Shown: positions 1 to 9,131, counted from the first letter of the stretch. The stretch is 64,000 nucleotides of DNA from Halocynthiibacter namhaensis (GCF_000812685.1 NZ_JWIF01000059.1:1-64000), one strand, 5' to 3'. The notes: generated by a model from the sequence alone, not told the origin. Made by a program: numbers and translations.

Positions 1-581
1 GGTGAGATTTGCGTTCATCGACGCCTGGAAAGAAGAATGGCCAGTTGAGTTCCTGTGCAAAGTTATGCGGGTCACATCACGTGGTTTTCGCGCGTGGCGG
101 GTTCGCCCGATGAGCCAGCGTCAACGCGATGATATGGTGATCCTGGCTCACATCCGTGAACAGCATCGCTTAAGCCTGCAAAGCTATGGGCGGCATCGGA
201 TGGGCTATCAGTAACCGCATGAAGAAGGATCTGGCAATCCGGGCGTTAGATATGGCCGTTGCTTTGCGCCAACCACCGGAGGATTGCATTCACCATACGG
301 ATCGTGGTTCACAATATTGCTCAAATGAGTATCAGAAGCGCTTGTCCAAGCACGGTTTCAAGGTCTCGATGAGCGGCAAGGGAAATTGTTATGATAATTC
401 TATGGTCGAGACGTTCTTCAAATCCATTAAGGCTGAGCTGATTTGGCGCAACCGTTGGGACACACGCCGTCAGGCTGAAGGCGCGATCTTCCAGTATATC
501 AACGGGTTCTATAACCCGCGCCGTCGCCACTCATCGCTTGGCGGGAAAAGTCCCTTGGCTTTTGAGCGAAAGGCCGCATAA
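1..581 (+). pseudogene. IS3-family transposase (orfB), cut by the window edge and internally deleted
   Basis: Two consecutive reading frames (2-214 and 186-581) read as the beginning and end of one IS3 OrfB. The first carries the N-terminal helical segment ending at YGRHRM. The second starts near MKKDLAIRALD and carries the integrase-core motifs HHTDRGSQYCS (second catalytic Asp) and NSMVETFFKSIKAE (catalytic Glu), then the usual C-terminal YNPRRRHSSLGGKSP. Roughly 90-100 residues, including the first catalytic Asp, are missing at about position 210, and the frame changes there, so the element cannot transpose by itself. Its right end probably lies between 600 and 645, where the reading frame of the neighbouring minus-strand gene breaks down. 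Inverted repeats could not be assigned because the left end is outside the window. Confidence 0.85.
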
Positions 582-1383
582 ATGAGTTCAGAGACCGGAA
601 CGTAAGCGGGACAAGACCACAGTGGACCGAAACACTTGCCCATGCCACATAGGACGATAAGCGCATCATTGTTACCTCTCTTAGTTCATGCTCCGTATCA
701 AAAGTAAGCGCCGACACGTTAAGTTCGGGTACCTCTCCCCTAATCAGGGCAAGTACATAAGAAAGTCCCGGGCCATCAGTTGTTTCTCTGGAATCCGCAT
801 CTTCACGTTGCATATTGGAATAGTCTAAAAACTCCTGGAGGACCTCTTCTGTTGCCTCATGGTTTTCCAGTGCATGGGCGAATGCCAGCAATCTTCTACT
901 ATGGTACTCTCCTATTTCCGATCTGTTTGCCAGAGCACGTAGAAGAGAGGTATCCCCAGTAGCTATCGGCAGATAACTATAGAAACTCCATGGATATTCA
1001 GCCAATGCGAGTAACTCGAGCGCTTCGTCAACGCACCCGTTCAGCCAATATGCAGAGATAATTCTGTTCTGCCCCTGAGGTTTCGAACGTTCAAAGTCGA
1101 TGTGCTGCACGACATCGTAAAGCGACCCCTCCTTTAGTTCTTTTCTAAGGCGGCCTCGGTCACCGTCAAATTGCAGCAATGCAACAGACATCAGCAATCG
1201 TTTCAACTCATTTCGTTGTTCTTGTGCAGGGGTCTCTGCAATTATGAGAGTACTCAGGCGAGCAATGCGTATATGGTTTTCAGGATCATCTGTTAACCCT
1301 TCTGCATATGCCTGAGTTAAGGGCTGGCCATGCCATGTTGGCGTTTCACTACACTGCGAAAACGCTGGTGTTGCTGTCGCCAA
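499..1383 (-). CDS. Hypothetical exported-protein remnant, truncated at both ends
   Basis: The open frame codes for 294 residues and begins MATATPAFSQC. This looks like the tail of a signal peptide (the codons just upstream read IIAL before a TGA), so the true start has been lost at a junction near 1385-1398. The body is a helical, Leu/Glu-rich protein of no recognised family. The last ~45 residues (from about VAWASVSVHC onward) are translated from the right end of the IS3 element on the opposite strand, so the native C-terminus is lost too. What remains of the original gene is about 645-1395. Expression is doubtful because no ribosome binding site or start remains. The central part could be a TPR-like helical repeat protein, but no clear repeat consensus was seen. 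Confidence 0.45.
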   Translation of the reverse strand: MATATPAFSQCSETPTWHGQPLTQAYAEGLTDDPENHIRIARLSTLIIAETPAQEQRNELKRLLMSVALLQFDGDRGRLRKELKEGSLYDVVQHIDFERSKPQGQNRIISAYWLNGCVDEALELLALAEYPWSFYSYLPIATGDTSLLRALANRSEIGEYHSRRLLAFAHALENHEATEEVLQEFLDYSNMQREDADSRETTDGPGLSYVLALIRGEVPELNVSALTFDTEHELREVTMMRLSSYVAWASVSVHCGLVPLTFRSLNSFMRPFAQKPRDFSRQAMSGDGAGYRTR

Positions 1384-1595
1384 GGCAATAATGTAATCTC
1401 AAAATCAGCATCATTCATCTTCCCCTCGATGTCAGAGACCGGCAAGAAAAAGTCTTGATGATCATTTGCATCTGCTCCTTTGGGCCGCAGAACGGCCATA
1501 CCATCGAGAACGGCAACAATTCGAGAGCAGCTTGAACCATCCGTGATTTCGCTTCCAATGGGCAGGTTCGGTTTTGTATACTTTGTCACTTTCAA
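1317..1595 (-). pseudogene. 5' stub resembling a TnsB/TniA-type (Mu-like) transposase
   Basis: Immediately after the TnsA-like gene a frame can start at TTG 1595, overlapping that gene's TGA (TTGA), with GGAG just upstream. It reads KVTKYTKPNLPIGSEI, then VAVLDGMAVLRP and FLPVSDIEGKM. A small beta-rich N-terminal segment of this kind (glycine-start strand, LDG turn, LP-x-S/D-DL) precedes the DNA-binding and integrase domains of TnsB/TniA transposases. After about 70 residues the frame runs into unrelated sequence around 1385-1400, where the neighbouring secreted-protein remnant begins, and it stops at 1317. No integrase core is present. Assignment to tnsB is inference from position and fold-like pattern only; a degenerate hypothetical gene is the alternative. 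Confidence 0.4.
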
Positions 1596-2365
1596 GGTCT
1601 CCAAATCACTGAGGGGTAGTCGATAACTGCATCGCGTTCCGTTCCAACGTGACCAGCCCCAATCATCCGCATTGTCGCGCACCAAGCCTGAGCCTTGTTC
1701 AGTCCCGATTTATAGATGAGAGTTGAAAGTCGAAGCGGAGCATTTTCCGCGTCGATCAGGTCGCAAATTCGTTGGTCAGCTTCCGGGTCCGGCATTTCAT
1801 GACACATTAAAATGCGGCGGTTGTTGTCTCGGTAGTTCCGAGAAAACATCGCATCTGAGACTACCGTAACTCGATGACATGCATCACGAGGCGTATGTTT
1901 TACGATCTCAGCGATTGTCGGCACGCTAGAGCTGGACCGGAGCGATGTTTGCGCCTTCACATAAACAAGGTAGACCTTTCCGTCCTGTAGAGTAATCCGT
2001 ACATCAAAAGTGTGAGATCTTCCCCGACCTTTCCCGGTCCGACTCGGCAACGGAATCGTCAACGGTTGGCATTCGCTTCCAACGACATGCGGTTGCAAAA
2101 ACGCGTCAATTTTAAATGCTTCCTCAATCTCAGAGTCATTCAGAATCAACGACGGTTGAAATTCAAACATGCTGGTCGACAAGGTCATTCCAGACTTGTA
2201 CGATCTGTTGCTGCGAGACAGTGGATTGCGGCGATTTCCCCACCCAATGACTCCTTCGATCTCTCCGATTTTAATCCGAGGTTTGCGTTTAGCAGCCTCC
2301 TTTCGTGCCTTGGTTCTTTTGGTGGTTTTGCGTGAAAGCTTAGAGGTTTCTTCAAGCGAATTCAT
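1592..2365 (-). CDS. TnsA-like transposon endonuclease-fold protein
   Basis: The 257-residue protein is taken from ATG 2365, which has GGAGG 7 nt upstream; a longer frame to 2494 only overlaps tniQ. After a Lys/Arg-rich N-terminus (about residues 10-30), the order matches the N-terminal nuclease domain of Tn7-type TnsA: SEIEEAF (first acidic residue), SECQPLTIPL, HTFDVRITLQDGKVYLVYVK, then a VVSD...NRRIL segment, followed by a small winged-helix-like C-terminal domain. In active TnsA the last strand carries (E/Q)-x-K; here it reads Y-V-K, so strand cleavage activity is questionable. It lies 14 nt after tniQ and overlaps the tnsB-like stub, as expected for one transposition operon. TnsC is not visible. 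Family call is by pattern, without a search. Confidence 0.6.
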   Translation of the reverse strand: MNSLEETSKLSRKTTKRTKARKEAAKRKPRIKIGEIEGVIGWGNRRNPLSRSNRSYKSGMTLSTSMFEFQPSLILNDSEIEEAFKIDAFLQPHVVGSECQPLTIPLPSRTGKGRGRSHTFDVRITLQDGKVYLVYVKAQTSLRSSSSVPTIAEIVKHTPRDACHRVTVVSDAMFSRNYRDNNRRILMCHEMPDPEADQRICDLIDAENAPLRLSTLIYKSGLNKAQAWCATMRMIGAGHVGTERDAVIDYPSVIWRP

Positions 2366-2378
2366 CGTGATGCCTCCA

Positions 2379-3011
2379 TCAATGACAGATGTGTCTTTGC
2401 GAAGCCCCCAATGGAAAATGCCTTGCCCATCCCTCAGGCATTTCCCCGGCAAGTCTAAGCGCTGCATGCTCCTCATACATACCACCTTCATCAATCGTCT
2501 GATCCAACTCCCCTTCCGCTATTTCGAACATCCAGGGAATCCAGGTATCAACGAATTCATGCTTGACGGACGCTTCTGGCGCAGAAACCAATGCGAGTTT
2601 ATGGATCGGGCAAACCCGCGCGGATGCTATCGCCCAAAGAGCCCGCCCATAACTTAAGACCATTGCGTCGGATGCTACCTGTGACCGGGTGTCCTGACGA
2701 AAGCAAGCTGGGCAAATTCGGCTTTCTCCCCGCAGGAGATGTTGCTGACCTATTCTGTGACCAAAGATTTCATAGACATGCGGCTCAACCAGAATAAAAG
2801 CCTGTTGTATCAGGTCATCAGTCGCAACACCGGAAAGTTCTTCCAACGCCTCAAATGCCCTGCGCTCTCCCTTTAGGAATTGCGCCATCGTCACTTCTGC
2901 GTCCAACAACAGATCTGCAACAGTTGGAACACCATTGGCGAAGGCCAAACGCGAGACAAATGACGCCGTTGTCTCCTCTGAATGTAAAGGAACTGTATTC
3001 TTCAATCTCAT
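2379..3011 (-). CDS. TniQ-family protein (short form)
   Basis: TniQ/TnsD proteins choose the target site of Tn7-like and Tn5053-like transposons. The N-terminus has the family signature VPLHSEETTASFVSRLA, followed by a zinc-binding pattern CPAC near residue 100 and VCPIH about 30 residues later. The start is set at ATG 3011, since the upstream ATG 3053 lies inside an intrinsic terminator hairpin; the ribosome binding site is weak. At 210 residues it contains little beyond the TniQ domain, so it may be a naturally short TniQ or have lost its target-recognition C-terminus. It is first in the row tniQ-tnsA-like-tnsB stub, unlike the usual order with tnsA leading and tniQ last. Confidence 0.7.
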   Translation of the reverse strand: MRLKNTVPLHSEETTASFVSRLAFANGVPTVADLLLDAEVTMAQFLKGERRAFEALEELSGVATDDLIQQAFILVEPHVYEIFGHRIGQQHLLRGESRICPACFRQDTRSQVASDAMVLSYGRALWAIASARVCPIHKLALVSAPEASVKHEFVDTWIPWMFEIAEGELDQTIDEGGMYEEHAALRLAGEMPEGWARHFPLGASQRHICH

Positions 3012-3026
3012 GTTTTCGGGTGTGGC

Positions 3027-3056
3027 AAAAAAAGAGGGGCGCCACAAGGGCACCCC
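3027..3056 (-). terminator. Intrinsic terminator downstream of nrdJ
   Basis: Read on the minus strand, GGGGTGCCC - TTGT - GGCGCCCC forms an eight-pair stem with one mismatch, followed directly by TCTTTTTTT. It lies 268 nt past the nrdJ stop codon and before the tniQ start, so it fits as the terminator of the nrdJ transcript and would separate it from the transposon remnant. Confidence 0.7.
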
Positions 3057-3323
3057 AAGGTTTCAATGACCGAACTCACTAATTTACCGCTCGTTTGTTT
3101 TATGCCTGCGGCTCAGTCATTGTCATGGAGCAAGCGCACCTGCTCCGTGTTGATCGGAAGTGGGGGAATTGAAACCAGTTCAAGTTCTACGCCCCCTCAA
3201 AACCTTCTTAGGTATTGTTTTTACTTCATTTTCATCAAACCATCTCTGGTCCAGACATTAGAATTCCGTCATCCATTTTTCGACGCATTTCGAAATTTCG
3301 TAAAAAATTACGATTTCCGACAG
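3057..3323. other. Intergenic stretch between nrdJ and its terminator
   Basis: No coding frame with a credible start was found. Just after the nrdJ stop there is a short AT-rich dyad (TCGTAA-AAAA-TTACGA, 3298-3313) without a following T-run, so it is not called a terminator. The rest shows nothing recognisable. Confidence 0.4.
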
Positions 3324-6300
3324 TTAGCTGCAGCCAGAGGTGCCGCCACAGGTATTGCACTTCATACAGGTGCCGTTGCGCACAAGCGTGTAGTTGCCAC
3401 AATCTCCGCAGGGATCCCCCTCATACCCTTGCATCTTGGCCTTGGTACGATCATCCATTGTCATAGACGCAGGCGTTTCAACCGCAGCGGCTTCCGCAGT
3501 CAGTGTATCCACTGGCGTTGGCATCGCAGTCTGCGCCACCATCTCAGTGTTACCGCCCTGCAGGACCACCAACTCTTGGGGCATACGCTTGCGCAAATAC
3601 CCAGTTGATGAAATCTGTTTCAACACAGCAAGTGATTTTGTTGCAGCAGATTCAGTGAGTTCCTTGACGTTCCTCACCCCTTCTTCCTGCCCGCGTCCAA
3701 TATCATCAAAGCTTGCGCCTTCGGGCTTCACATGGGCCAGATCGGTGCGATCCAAGTAAGACACAGCCAACTCGCGGAAGATATAATCCAAGATCGAGGT
3801 CGCATTTTTAATGCTGTCGTTGCCTTGTACCATGCCTGCTGGTTCGAACTTGGTGAAGGTAAATGCGTCCACAAATTCCTCAAGCGGAACACCATATTGC
3901 AGACCAACAGACACGGCGATCGCAAAGTTGTTCATCATCGCCCGAAAGCCCGCGCCTTCCTTGTGCATATCGATAAAGATTTCGCCCAGGGCGCCGTCTT
4001 TATATTCCCCCGTGCGCAAATAAACTTTATGCCCGCCAACAACCGCCTTTTGGGTGTATCCCTTGCGCCGATCAGGCATTTTCTCACGGTGGGATTTGAT
4101 GATTTCCTTCACGATCACTTTCTCGATGATCTTCTCGGCCAAAACCGCAGCTTTTGCATGGGGCGTGCCGCTTTCTAGGATCTCTTCGGCCTCTTCATCA
4201 TCCTCAACCAAGGCCGCCGCCAAGGGTTGCGACAGTTTCGATCCATCCCGATACAGCGCATTCGCTTTCACACCGAGGCTCCAGGACAATTCATAAGCCT
4301 GCTGACAATCCTCGATCGTGGCGTCATTTGGCATGTTGATCGTCTTAGAGATCGCGCCCGAAATGAACGACTGCGCCGCCGCCATCATGTGAATGTGACT
4401 GTCGACCGACAAGAACCGTTTGCCTTTCTTGCCGCACGGGTTTGCGCAGTCAAAAATATGGTAATGTTTCTCGTCCAGATGCGGCGCGCCTTCTAGGGTC
4501 ATCGTGCCACAAACATGATCGTTTGCCGCATCAATGTCCACGCGCGTAAAGCCCAGATGGCGCAGCAGGTTGAAACTGGGATCGTTCAGTTTTTTCACTG
4601 GAATGCCAAGGGTTTTCTGACAGAATTCTTCGCCCAAGGTCCATTGGTTGAACACAAAGCGAATGTCAAAGGCGCTGGCCAAAGCCGCATCAATTTTCTC
4701 CAACTCACGCGAACCAAATCCATGGCCAATCAGTGCTGTTGGATTGATCGCAGGGGCATTGCCAATGCTGGCGTGACCGACGGCATAACCGATGATTTCC
4801 TCAATCTGGGCAGATCCATACCCAAGCCCTTCAAGGGCTGCGGGCACCGATTGGTTGATGATTTTGAAATAGCCGCCCCCGGCCAGTTTTTTGAACTTTA
4901 CCAGCGCGAAATCAGGCTCAATCCCTGTGGTGTCGCAATCCATCACAAGGCCAATTGTTCCCGTCGGTGCAATCACTGAGGTTTGTGCGTTGCGATACCC
5001 GTTTTTTCGCCCCAGATCCAACGCTTGATCCCACGCCGCCTTGGACAGCTCAATCAGATCTTCCACCGGACAATTGCCATGGTCCAGCGGCACAGGTTTT
5101 ACATCCAAATCTCTGTAACCACTGCTTTTTCCATAGGCTGCATTGCGGTGATTTTCGATCACGCGCAGCATGTGTTTTTCGTTGTTTTTGTATCCCGCGA
5201 ACGCTCCAAGTTCACCTGCCATCTCAGCCGACGTGGCATAAGAAACGCCCGTCATAATCGCGGTCAGCGCAGCACCAAGCGCACGCCCTGCGGCGCTGTC
5301 ATAACCAAGGCCCATATTCATCAAAAGCCCACCGATATTGGCGTAGCCCAGGCCAAGCGTGCGGTAATCGTAACTGCGTTGGGCGATCTCTTTTGATGGG
5401 AACTGTGCCATCGTCACAGAGATCTCAAGCGTCACAGTCCAAAGGCGCGTGGCATGCATGTAATCTTGTGCGTTGAAACGGCCGTTATTGTAGAAGGTCA
5501 GCAGGTTCATCGATGCCAGGTTACAGGCGGTGTCATCCAAGAACATATATTCAGAACAAGGGTTTGACCCACGAATTTCGCCATCTTCCGGGCAAGTGTG
5601 CCAAGCGTTTACTGTGTCATGAAACTGAATGCCAGGATCGGCACAAGCCCAAGCCGCATGGCCCACTTGTTCCCACAGATCGCGGGCTTTGATGGTCTTA
5701 GAGGTCTTGCCATCTGTGCGGTTGATTAGGTCCCAATCCGCATCATCTTTTACCGCTTTTAGGAAGGCATCTGTGACACGAATAGAGTTGTTGGAATTCT
5801 GGCCAGAAACCGATGCGTAGGCTTCTGAATCCCAATCCGTGTCATATGTCGGAAACTCAATACTTTCATAACCTTGGCGGGCATAATCCAAAACACGCTT
5901 CACATATGTTTCAGGGATTGATGACTTTTTGCTGTCACGCAAAGCCGTCTTCAAGCCCGCATTCACTTTCGGATCATAGGCGTCTTCCACCTTACCATCC
6001 CAAGATTTGATCGCTGCGAAAATTGCATTCAGACATTGTTCATGCATTTTGGAGCCGGCCACGATGGACGCAACCTTTTGTTCCTCAAGCACCTTCCAAT
6101 TGATGAATTCCTCAATGTCCGGATGATCCGCATCTATGATCACCATTTTTGCAGCGCGCCGTGTGGTGCCGCCAGACTTGATCGCACCAGCCGCGCGGTC
6201 ACCGATCTTCAAAAAGCCCATCAAGCCCGATGATTTACCGCCGCCAGACAGTTTCTCATTCGCCGCCCGCAGTGAACTAAAGTTCGTGCCCGTGCCGGAT

Positions 6301-6983
6301 CCGTATTTGAACAGTCGTGCCTCACGCACCCATAAATCCATAATGCCGCCGTCAGACACCAAGTCATCCTTAACCGATTGGATAAAACAGGCATGCGGTT
6401 GCGGGTGTTCATAGCTGGACGTGGATTGGGTCAGTTTGCCGGATTTATAGTCAACATAATAATGTCCCTGCCCCGGGCCATCAATTCCATAGGCCCAATG
6501 CAGCCCTGTGTTGAACCATTGCGGGCTGTTTGGTGCGGCACGCTGTGTCGCCAACATATAACGCATCTCATCAAAATACGCGCGCGCATCATCCTCGCAG
6601 GAAAAATATCCGCCCTTCCAGCCCCAGTAAGCCCAAGCCCCCGCCAAACGATCGAAAACTTGCTTGGCTGAGGTCTCGCCACCAATGCGGTCCGCCTCGT
6701 CCAGTTTTTCAAGCGCAGCATCGTCAGGAACGGAACGCCAGAGAAACTCGGGCACATCTTTTTCACGTATTTTCTTCAACGCCGCCGGAACGCCCGCTTT
6801 GCGAAAATATTTCTGCGCAATCACGTCAGAGGCAACTTGGCTCCAGCTGTTGGGCACTTCGATGTCATCCAAGCGAAATACAATCGTCCCGTCCGGGTTG
6901 CGGATCTCGGACGTGGTGCGGGTAAACTCAAGCGACGCATATGCGTCGCGGCCAGATTCAGTAAAATTACGCTCGATCTTCAT
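3324..6983 (-). CDS. nrdJ: Vitamin B12-dependent (class II) ribonucleotide reductase
   Basis: This 1219-residue enzyme reduces ribonucleotides to deoxyribonucleotides using adenosylcobalamin to make the thiyl radical, so it needs no oxygen and no small subunit. Visible motifs are the substrate-site cysteine in HACF (Cys199), NPCSE with the radical Cys476 and Glu478, the partner redox cysteine in TACN (Cys487), the glycine-rich [10 protein letters not shown] segment, and a C-terminal cysteine cluster ([14 protein letters not shown]) that shuttles reducing equivalents. Length is typical for the long alphaproteobacterial form. It is a single-gene transcript: a probable NrdR site lies about 220 nt upstream of the start and a terminator lies downstream. 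No cobalamin-riboswitch core was found in the leader. Confidence 0.97.
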   Translation of the reverse strand: MKIERNFTESGRDAYASLEFTRTTSEIRNPDGTIVFRLDDIEVPNSWSQVASDVIAQKYFRKAGVPAALKKIREKDVPEFLWRSVPDDAALEKLDEADRIGGETSAKQVFDRLAGAWAYWGWKGGYFSCEDDARAYFDEMRYMLATQRAAPNSPQWFNTGLHWAYGIDGPGQGHYYVDYKSGKLTQSTSSYEHPQPHACFIQSVKDDLVSDGGIMDLWVREARLFKYGSGTGTNFSSLRAANEKLSGGGKSSGLMGFLKIGDRAAGAIKSGGTTRRAAKMVIIDADHPDIEEFINWKVLEEQKVASIVAGSKMHEQCLNAIFAAIKSWDGKVEDAYDPKVNAGLKTALRDSKKSSIPETYVKRVLDYARQGYESIEFPTYDTDWDSEAYASVSGQNSNNSIRVTDAFLKAVKDDADWDLINRTDGKTSKTIKARDLWEQVGHAAWACADPGIQFHDTVNAWHTCPEDGEIRGSNPCSEYMFLDDTACNLASMNLLTFYNNGRFNAQDYMHATRLWTVTLEISVTMAQFPSKEIAQRSYDYRTLGLGYANIGGLLMNMGLGYDSAAGRALGAALTAIMTGVSYATSAEMAGELGAFAGYKNNEKHMLRVIENHRNAAYGKSSGYRDLDVKPVPLDHGNCPVEDLIELSKAAWDQALDLGRKNGYRNAQTSVIAPTGTIGLVMDCDTTGIEPDFALVKFKKLAGGGYFKIINQSVPAALEGLGYGSAQIEEIIGYAVGHASIGNAPAINPTALIGHGFGSRELEKIDAALASAFDIRFVFNQWTLGEEFCQKTLGIPVKKLNDPSFNLLRHLGFTRVDIDAANDHVCGTMTLEGAPHLDEKHYHIFDCANPCGKKGKRFLSVDSHIHMMAAAQSFISGAISKTINMPNDATIEDCQQAYELSWSLGVKANALYRDGSKLSQPLAAALVEDDEEAEEILESGTPHAKAAVLAEKIIEKVIVKEIIKSHREKMPDRRKGYTQKAVVGGHKVYLRTGEYKDGALGEIFIDMHKEGAGFRAMMNNFAIAVSVGLQYGVPLEEFVDAFTFTKFEPAGMVQGNDSIKNATSILDYIFRELAVSYLDRTDLAHVKPEGASFDDIGRGQEEGVRNVKELTESAATKSLAVLKQISSTGYLRKRMPQELVVLQGGNTEMVAQTAMPTPVDTLTAEAAAVETPASMTMDDRTKAKMQGYEGDPCGDCGNYTLVRNGTCMKCNTCGGTSGCS

Positions 6984-7579
6984 TATACGCCGGTGCTCCC
7001 TAAGACTTACCGCTTATCAAATTGGCCATGCGCATGCGTTGCGACGGTCAGAAATTCTGTCGGAAGACCCCCAAGTGCAACTCAGAATTCGCATAAACAC
7101 GCGTTACGGTCCAATAGAAACGGGCCGAGGAATCTAATGCAGTTTGGGCTTATTATTATGTCCAACATCATGCCCGACTGCCGTCGTACACACGGCTTGG
7201 GACACAATATGTGGTGTTATGCCTTCCAGTGACTACAATCTGGCGTAACCTGTGGTTCCCGGTCAACGAAAAAATTTGCGTTTTCCACTGCTCTTTTGGG
7301 TTGACCCTACATTCTTTGGATAGCGTCAATATCAATCATAGGTTGTATTGCCGCTTAAACACTCCCCTAAATCTCCAAGTCGGAATTGGATTTCTCATTG
7401 AGTACGGCACACTTAGGAACAGTTGTTCACGCGCCCCCGGCCGTAAACATTACGCAAAATCAGAGAACCTGTCACAAGATTGATTCTGTTCACCTAGCGT
7501 GTCATCAACGCGTAAGAAATTGATGCCAAGCACAAATACCGGCTTGGGTGGGTGAATTTTTCTTCTATCTGGTGAGATG
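6984..7579. other. Long intergenic region upstream of nrdJ
   Basis: Almost 600 nt without a credible gene. It contains the NrdR-type boxes at 7202-7248, leaving a nrdJ leader of up to about 220 nt, and beyond them about 330 nt up to the end of the tRNA-Pro gene. A distant 7-nt inverted repeat (GGTCAAC near 7260, GTTGACC near 7300) was noted but has a long loop. No riboswitch or RNA gene could be recognised. Confidence 0.5.
7202..7248 (-). promoter_or_regulatory. NrdR box pair upstream of nrdJ
   Basis: Position 7202-7217 reads acacaatatgtggtgt, a near-complete match to the NrdR consensus acaCwAtATaTwGtgt. A weaker copy starts exactly 31 bp further (7233-7248, ctacaatctggcgtaa), keeping C, A, t, T, G and t at consensus positions. 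Two boxes about three helical turns apart are the usual arrangement for NrdR, which represses ribonucleotide reductase genes when dATP/ATP is bound. The nearest reductase gene is nrdJ, 219 nt away. Confidence 0.75.
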
Positions 7580-7656
7580 TGGTCGGGACGGCAAGATTCG
7601 AACTTGCGGCCTACGGTACCCAAAACCGTCGCGCTACCAGGCTGCGCTACGCCCCG
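7580..7656 (-). tRNA. tRNA-Pro (anticodon UGG)
   Basis: A full 77-nt cloverleaf including encoded CCA is visible on the minus strand. The acceptor stem CGGGGCG pairs with CGTCCCG (one G-T), with discriminator A before CCA. The anticodon stem ACGGT/ACCGT encloses the loop TTTGGGT, giving anticodon TGG, read as proline. The T arm has the standard GTTCGAATC loop. Confidence 0.96.
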
Positions 7657-7771
7657 ACTGAGGATTGATTACAGTCTGCGCCCGGGGATTAAAAGAGCAA
7701 AAATGCATAAAATCGGGGAAATCATGAGTTTTTTTCCGACTTCCTGATGTTCAAGCAAAATAGCGGTATTT

Positions 7772-8362
7772 TCATCTGGCGTCAGGGCAGCGATATACCA
7801 CAGCACCCGAACTGAAGCTTGGATGCGCGATTGAGGTTGGGTCGAACGACTCGGTCTGATTGGAAAGAATCCCCAAGCGACGGGCCATTCCGCCATTAAT
7901 CTCAAGAACGGCTTTAACGGCATCGCCACCAAAAAGCGCAGTTCGATCCAGTGGGACAGCGTTCTCATGCACGGTGATAAGCCGCCCTGCACTGTCGAAG
8001 AACAATATATCGAGTGGGATAAGCGTATTGGCCATCCAGAAACTCGCGGGTCGTGCTGCGGGGTATACAAACAGCATGCCGCTTGAACGTGGCAAGTCCT
8101 CGCGGTGCATCAACCCAATGCGTTGTTCTTCGGCGTCATCAGCAATCTCGACCCGGAACCTGGCTGTGCCCCAATCACCACGCAACCAAACGATGTTTTC
8201 TGCGCAGTTGGGCGCTGCAATATTTACTTCGGGATCTACTTCGGGCGAAACAGCGTCTTGAGCCATCAATGACCTCGTTAAAACCACCCCCAGAAAACAC
8301 AACAACGCGGCGCAATCTCTGCACCACGTTGTTGTTCGTTTTCGGTTGTATATATCGAACAT
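7772..8362 (-). CDS. DUF192-family exported protein
   Basis: The 196-residue protein is taken from ATG 8362, preceded by AAGGGGCG at normal spacing, rather than an upstream ATG at 8389. A positively charged start and a hydrophobic run (CAALLCFLGVVLTRSLMAQ) form a signal peptide. The mature part has the DUF192 signature: RFRVEIADDAEEQRIGLM, then MLFVYP, FWMANTLIPLDILFFD, AVLEINGG. DUF192 proteins are small beta-barrel proteins of unknown biochemical role, often next to cold-shock genes in this order, and here the gene follows a double cold-shock gene on the same strand. A 17-bp palindrome lies 49 nt upstream of the start. Confidence 0.85.
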   Translation of the reverse strand: MFDIYNRKRTTTWCRDCAALLCFLGVVLTRSLMAQDAVSPEVDPEVNIAAPNCAENIVWLRGDWGTARFRVEIADDAEEQRIGLMHREDLPRSSGMLFVYPAARPASFWMANTLIPLDILFFDSAGRLITVHENAVPLDRTALFGGDAVKAVLEINGGMARRLGILSNQTESFDPTSIAHPSFSSGAVVYRCPDAR

Positions 8363-8410
8363 CTGCGCCCCTTTCGGTTCATAAGACACGATGACCGCAT
8401 CAAATGCCCG

Positions 8411-8427
8411 TACATTTAGTAAATGTA
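8411..8427. repeat. Perfect 17-bp palindrome upstream of the DUF192 gene
   Basis: TACATTTA-G-TAAATGTA is a perfect inverted repeat with 8-nt arms around one base. It lies between the cold-shock gene's stop and the DUF192 start and could be an operator. It is too AT-rich and lacks a T-run for a terminator. The binding protein is unknown. Confidence 0.45.
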
Positions 8428-8463
8428 TGCACAGTATATAATCCGCAAAACCGCGTTCAACCG

Positions 8464-9012
8464 CTATTTCGTGGTTAGAACATCGTCTTCCGTCATGGCG
8501 GCTTCCCAGCTCGATACGATTGTCGCCATACGCCCACGTTTACCGTCAATCATACGAAGCCCAACGGCTTCACCTGATTGCAGATCCGCAAGACCAGAAC
8601 GACGCAAGATTTCGATGTGAATAAACACGTCTTCTGGACGACCAAACACATTTGCAAACCCGAACCCTTTGGCTTTATCGAACCACTTGACCCGTGCAGG
8701 TTCAAGCGGTGTCTCGGCCAAGCCTGCTATGCTCAGGTATTCCTCGTCCTCAAGTTCAATGAACGAATCCGTTTCCGGAGGTTCGATTGCAAGAACTTCA
8801 GTTGCCTGAACGCCACGTGCAGTACGTTGAATGCGAATTTTGACACCGGCTGCATCAGCAACAGAACTTTGCCCAAAATTGCGCAGTACGTTCGCGTGCA
8901 GCAAAATATCTGGACCGCCGGTTTCGCAAACCACGAACCCGAACCCTTTAACGGGATCGAACCATTTCACTTTTCCTAGGACCGTTTCGTCCAATTCATT
9001 AATTTCAGTCAT
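8464..9012 (-). CDS. Cold-shock protein with two CSD domains
   Basis: The 182-residue protein carries two complete cold-shock domains, at about residues 10-75 and 105-170. Each has the RNP1-type motif: VKWFDPVKGFGFVV in the first and VKWFDKAKGFGFANV in the second, the latter followed by EDVFIHIEIL. Single-domain cold-shock proteins are about 70 residues; this tandem form with a linker is typical of alphaproteobacteria. It should bind single-stranded RNA or DNA and act as an RNA chaperone in the cytoplasm. A promoter-like pair is visible just upstream. It precedes the DUF192 gene on the same strand with a 101-nt gap. Confidence 0.92.
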   Translation of the reverse strand: MTEINELDETVLGKVKWFDPVKGFGFVVCETGGPDILLHANVLRNFGQSSVADAAGVKIRIQRTARGVQATEVLAIEPPETDSFIELEDEEYLSIAGLAETPLEPARVKWFDKAKGFGFANVFGRPEDVFIHIEILRRSGLADLQSGEAVGLRMIDGKRGRMATIVSSWEAAMTEDDVLTTK

Positions 9013-9026
9013 CCCACAACACTTAT

Positions 9027-9054
9027 ATTATAGTTTTTCATCCTCACCCGACAA
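9027..9054 (-). promoter_or_regulatory. Candidate sigma-70 promoter of the cold-shock gene
   Basis: On the minus strand TTGTCG (9049-9054) is followed after 16 nt by a perfect TATAAT (9027-9032), 15 nt before the ATG. The very short leader would differ from the long 5' UTRs of enterobacterial cold-shock genes. Confidence 0.4.
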
Positions 9055-9131
9055 CTTGTGGCCTATGCGCCATCAATTGCAAAGGAAAAACTTGGTTTCG
9101 TTACATTTTTTCATTTCACGTTACGTCAAAT

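Noticed and set aside
2012-2797. Plus-strand frames opposite tniQ and the tnsA-like gene
   Set aside because: They lack ribosome binding sites and recognisable domains, while the minus-strand frames show clear family motifs.
6984-7201. Cobalamin riboswitch in the nrdJ leader
   Set aside because: A B12-dependent enzyme could be riboswitch-controlled, but the conserved B12-box core (GCCACTG) and flanking elements are not present on the minus strand in this leader.
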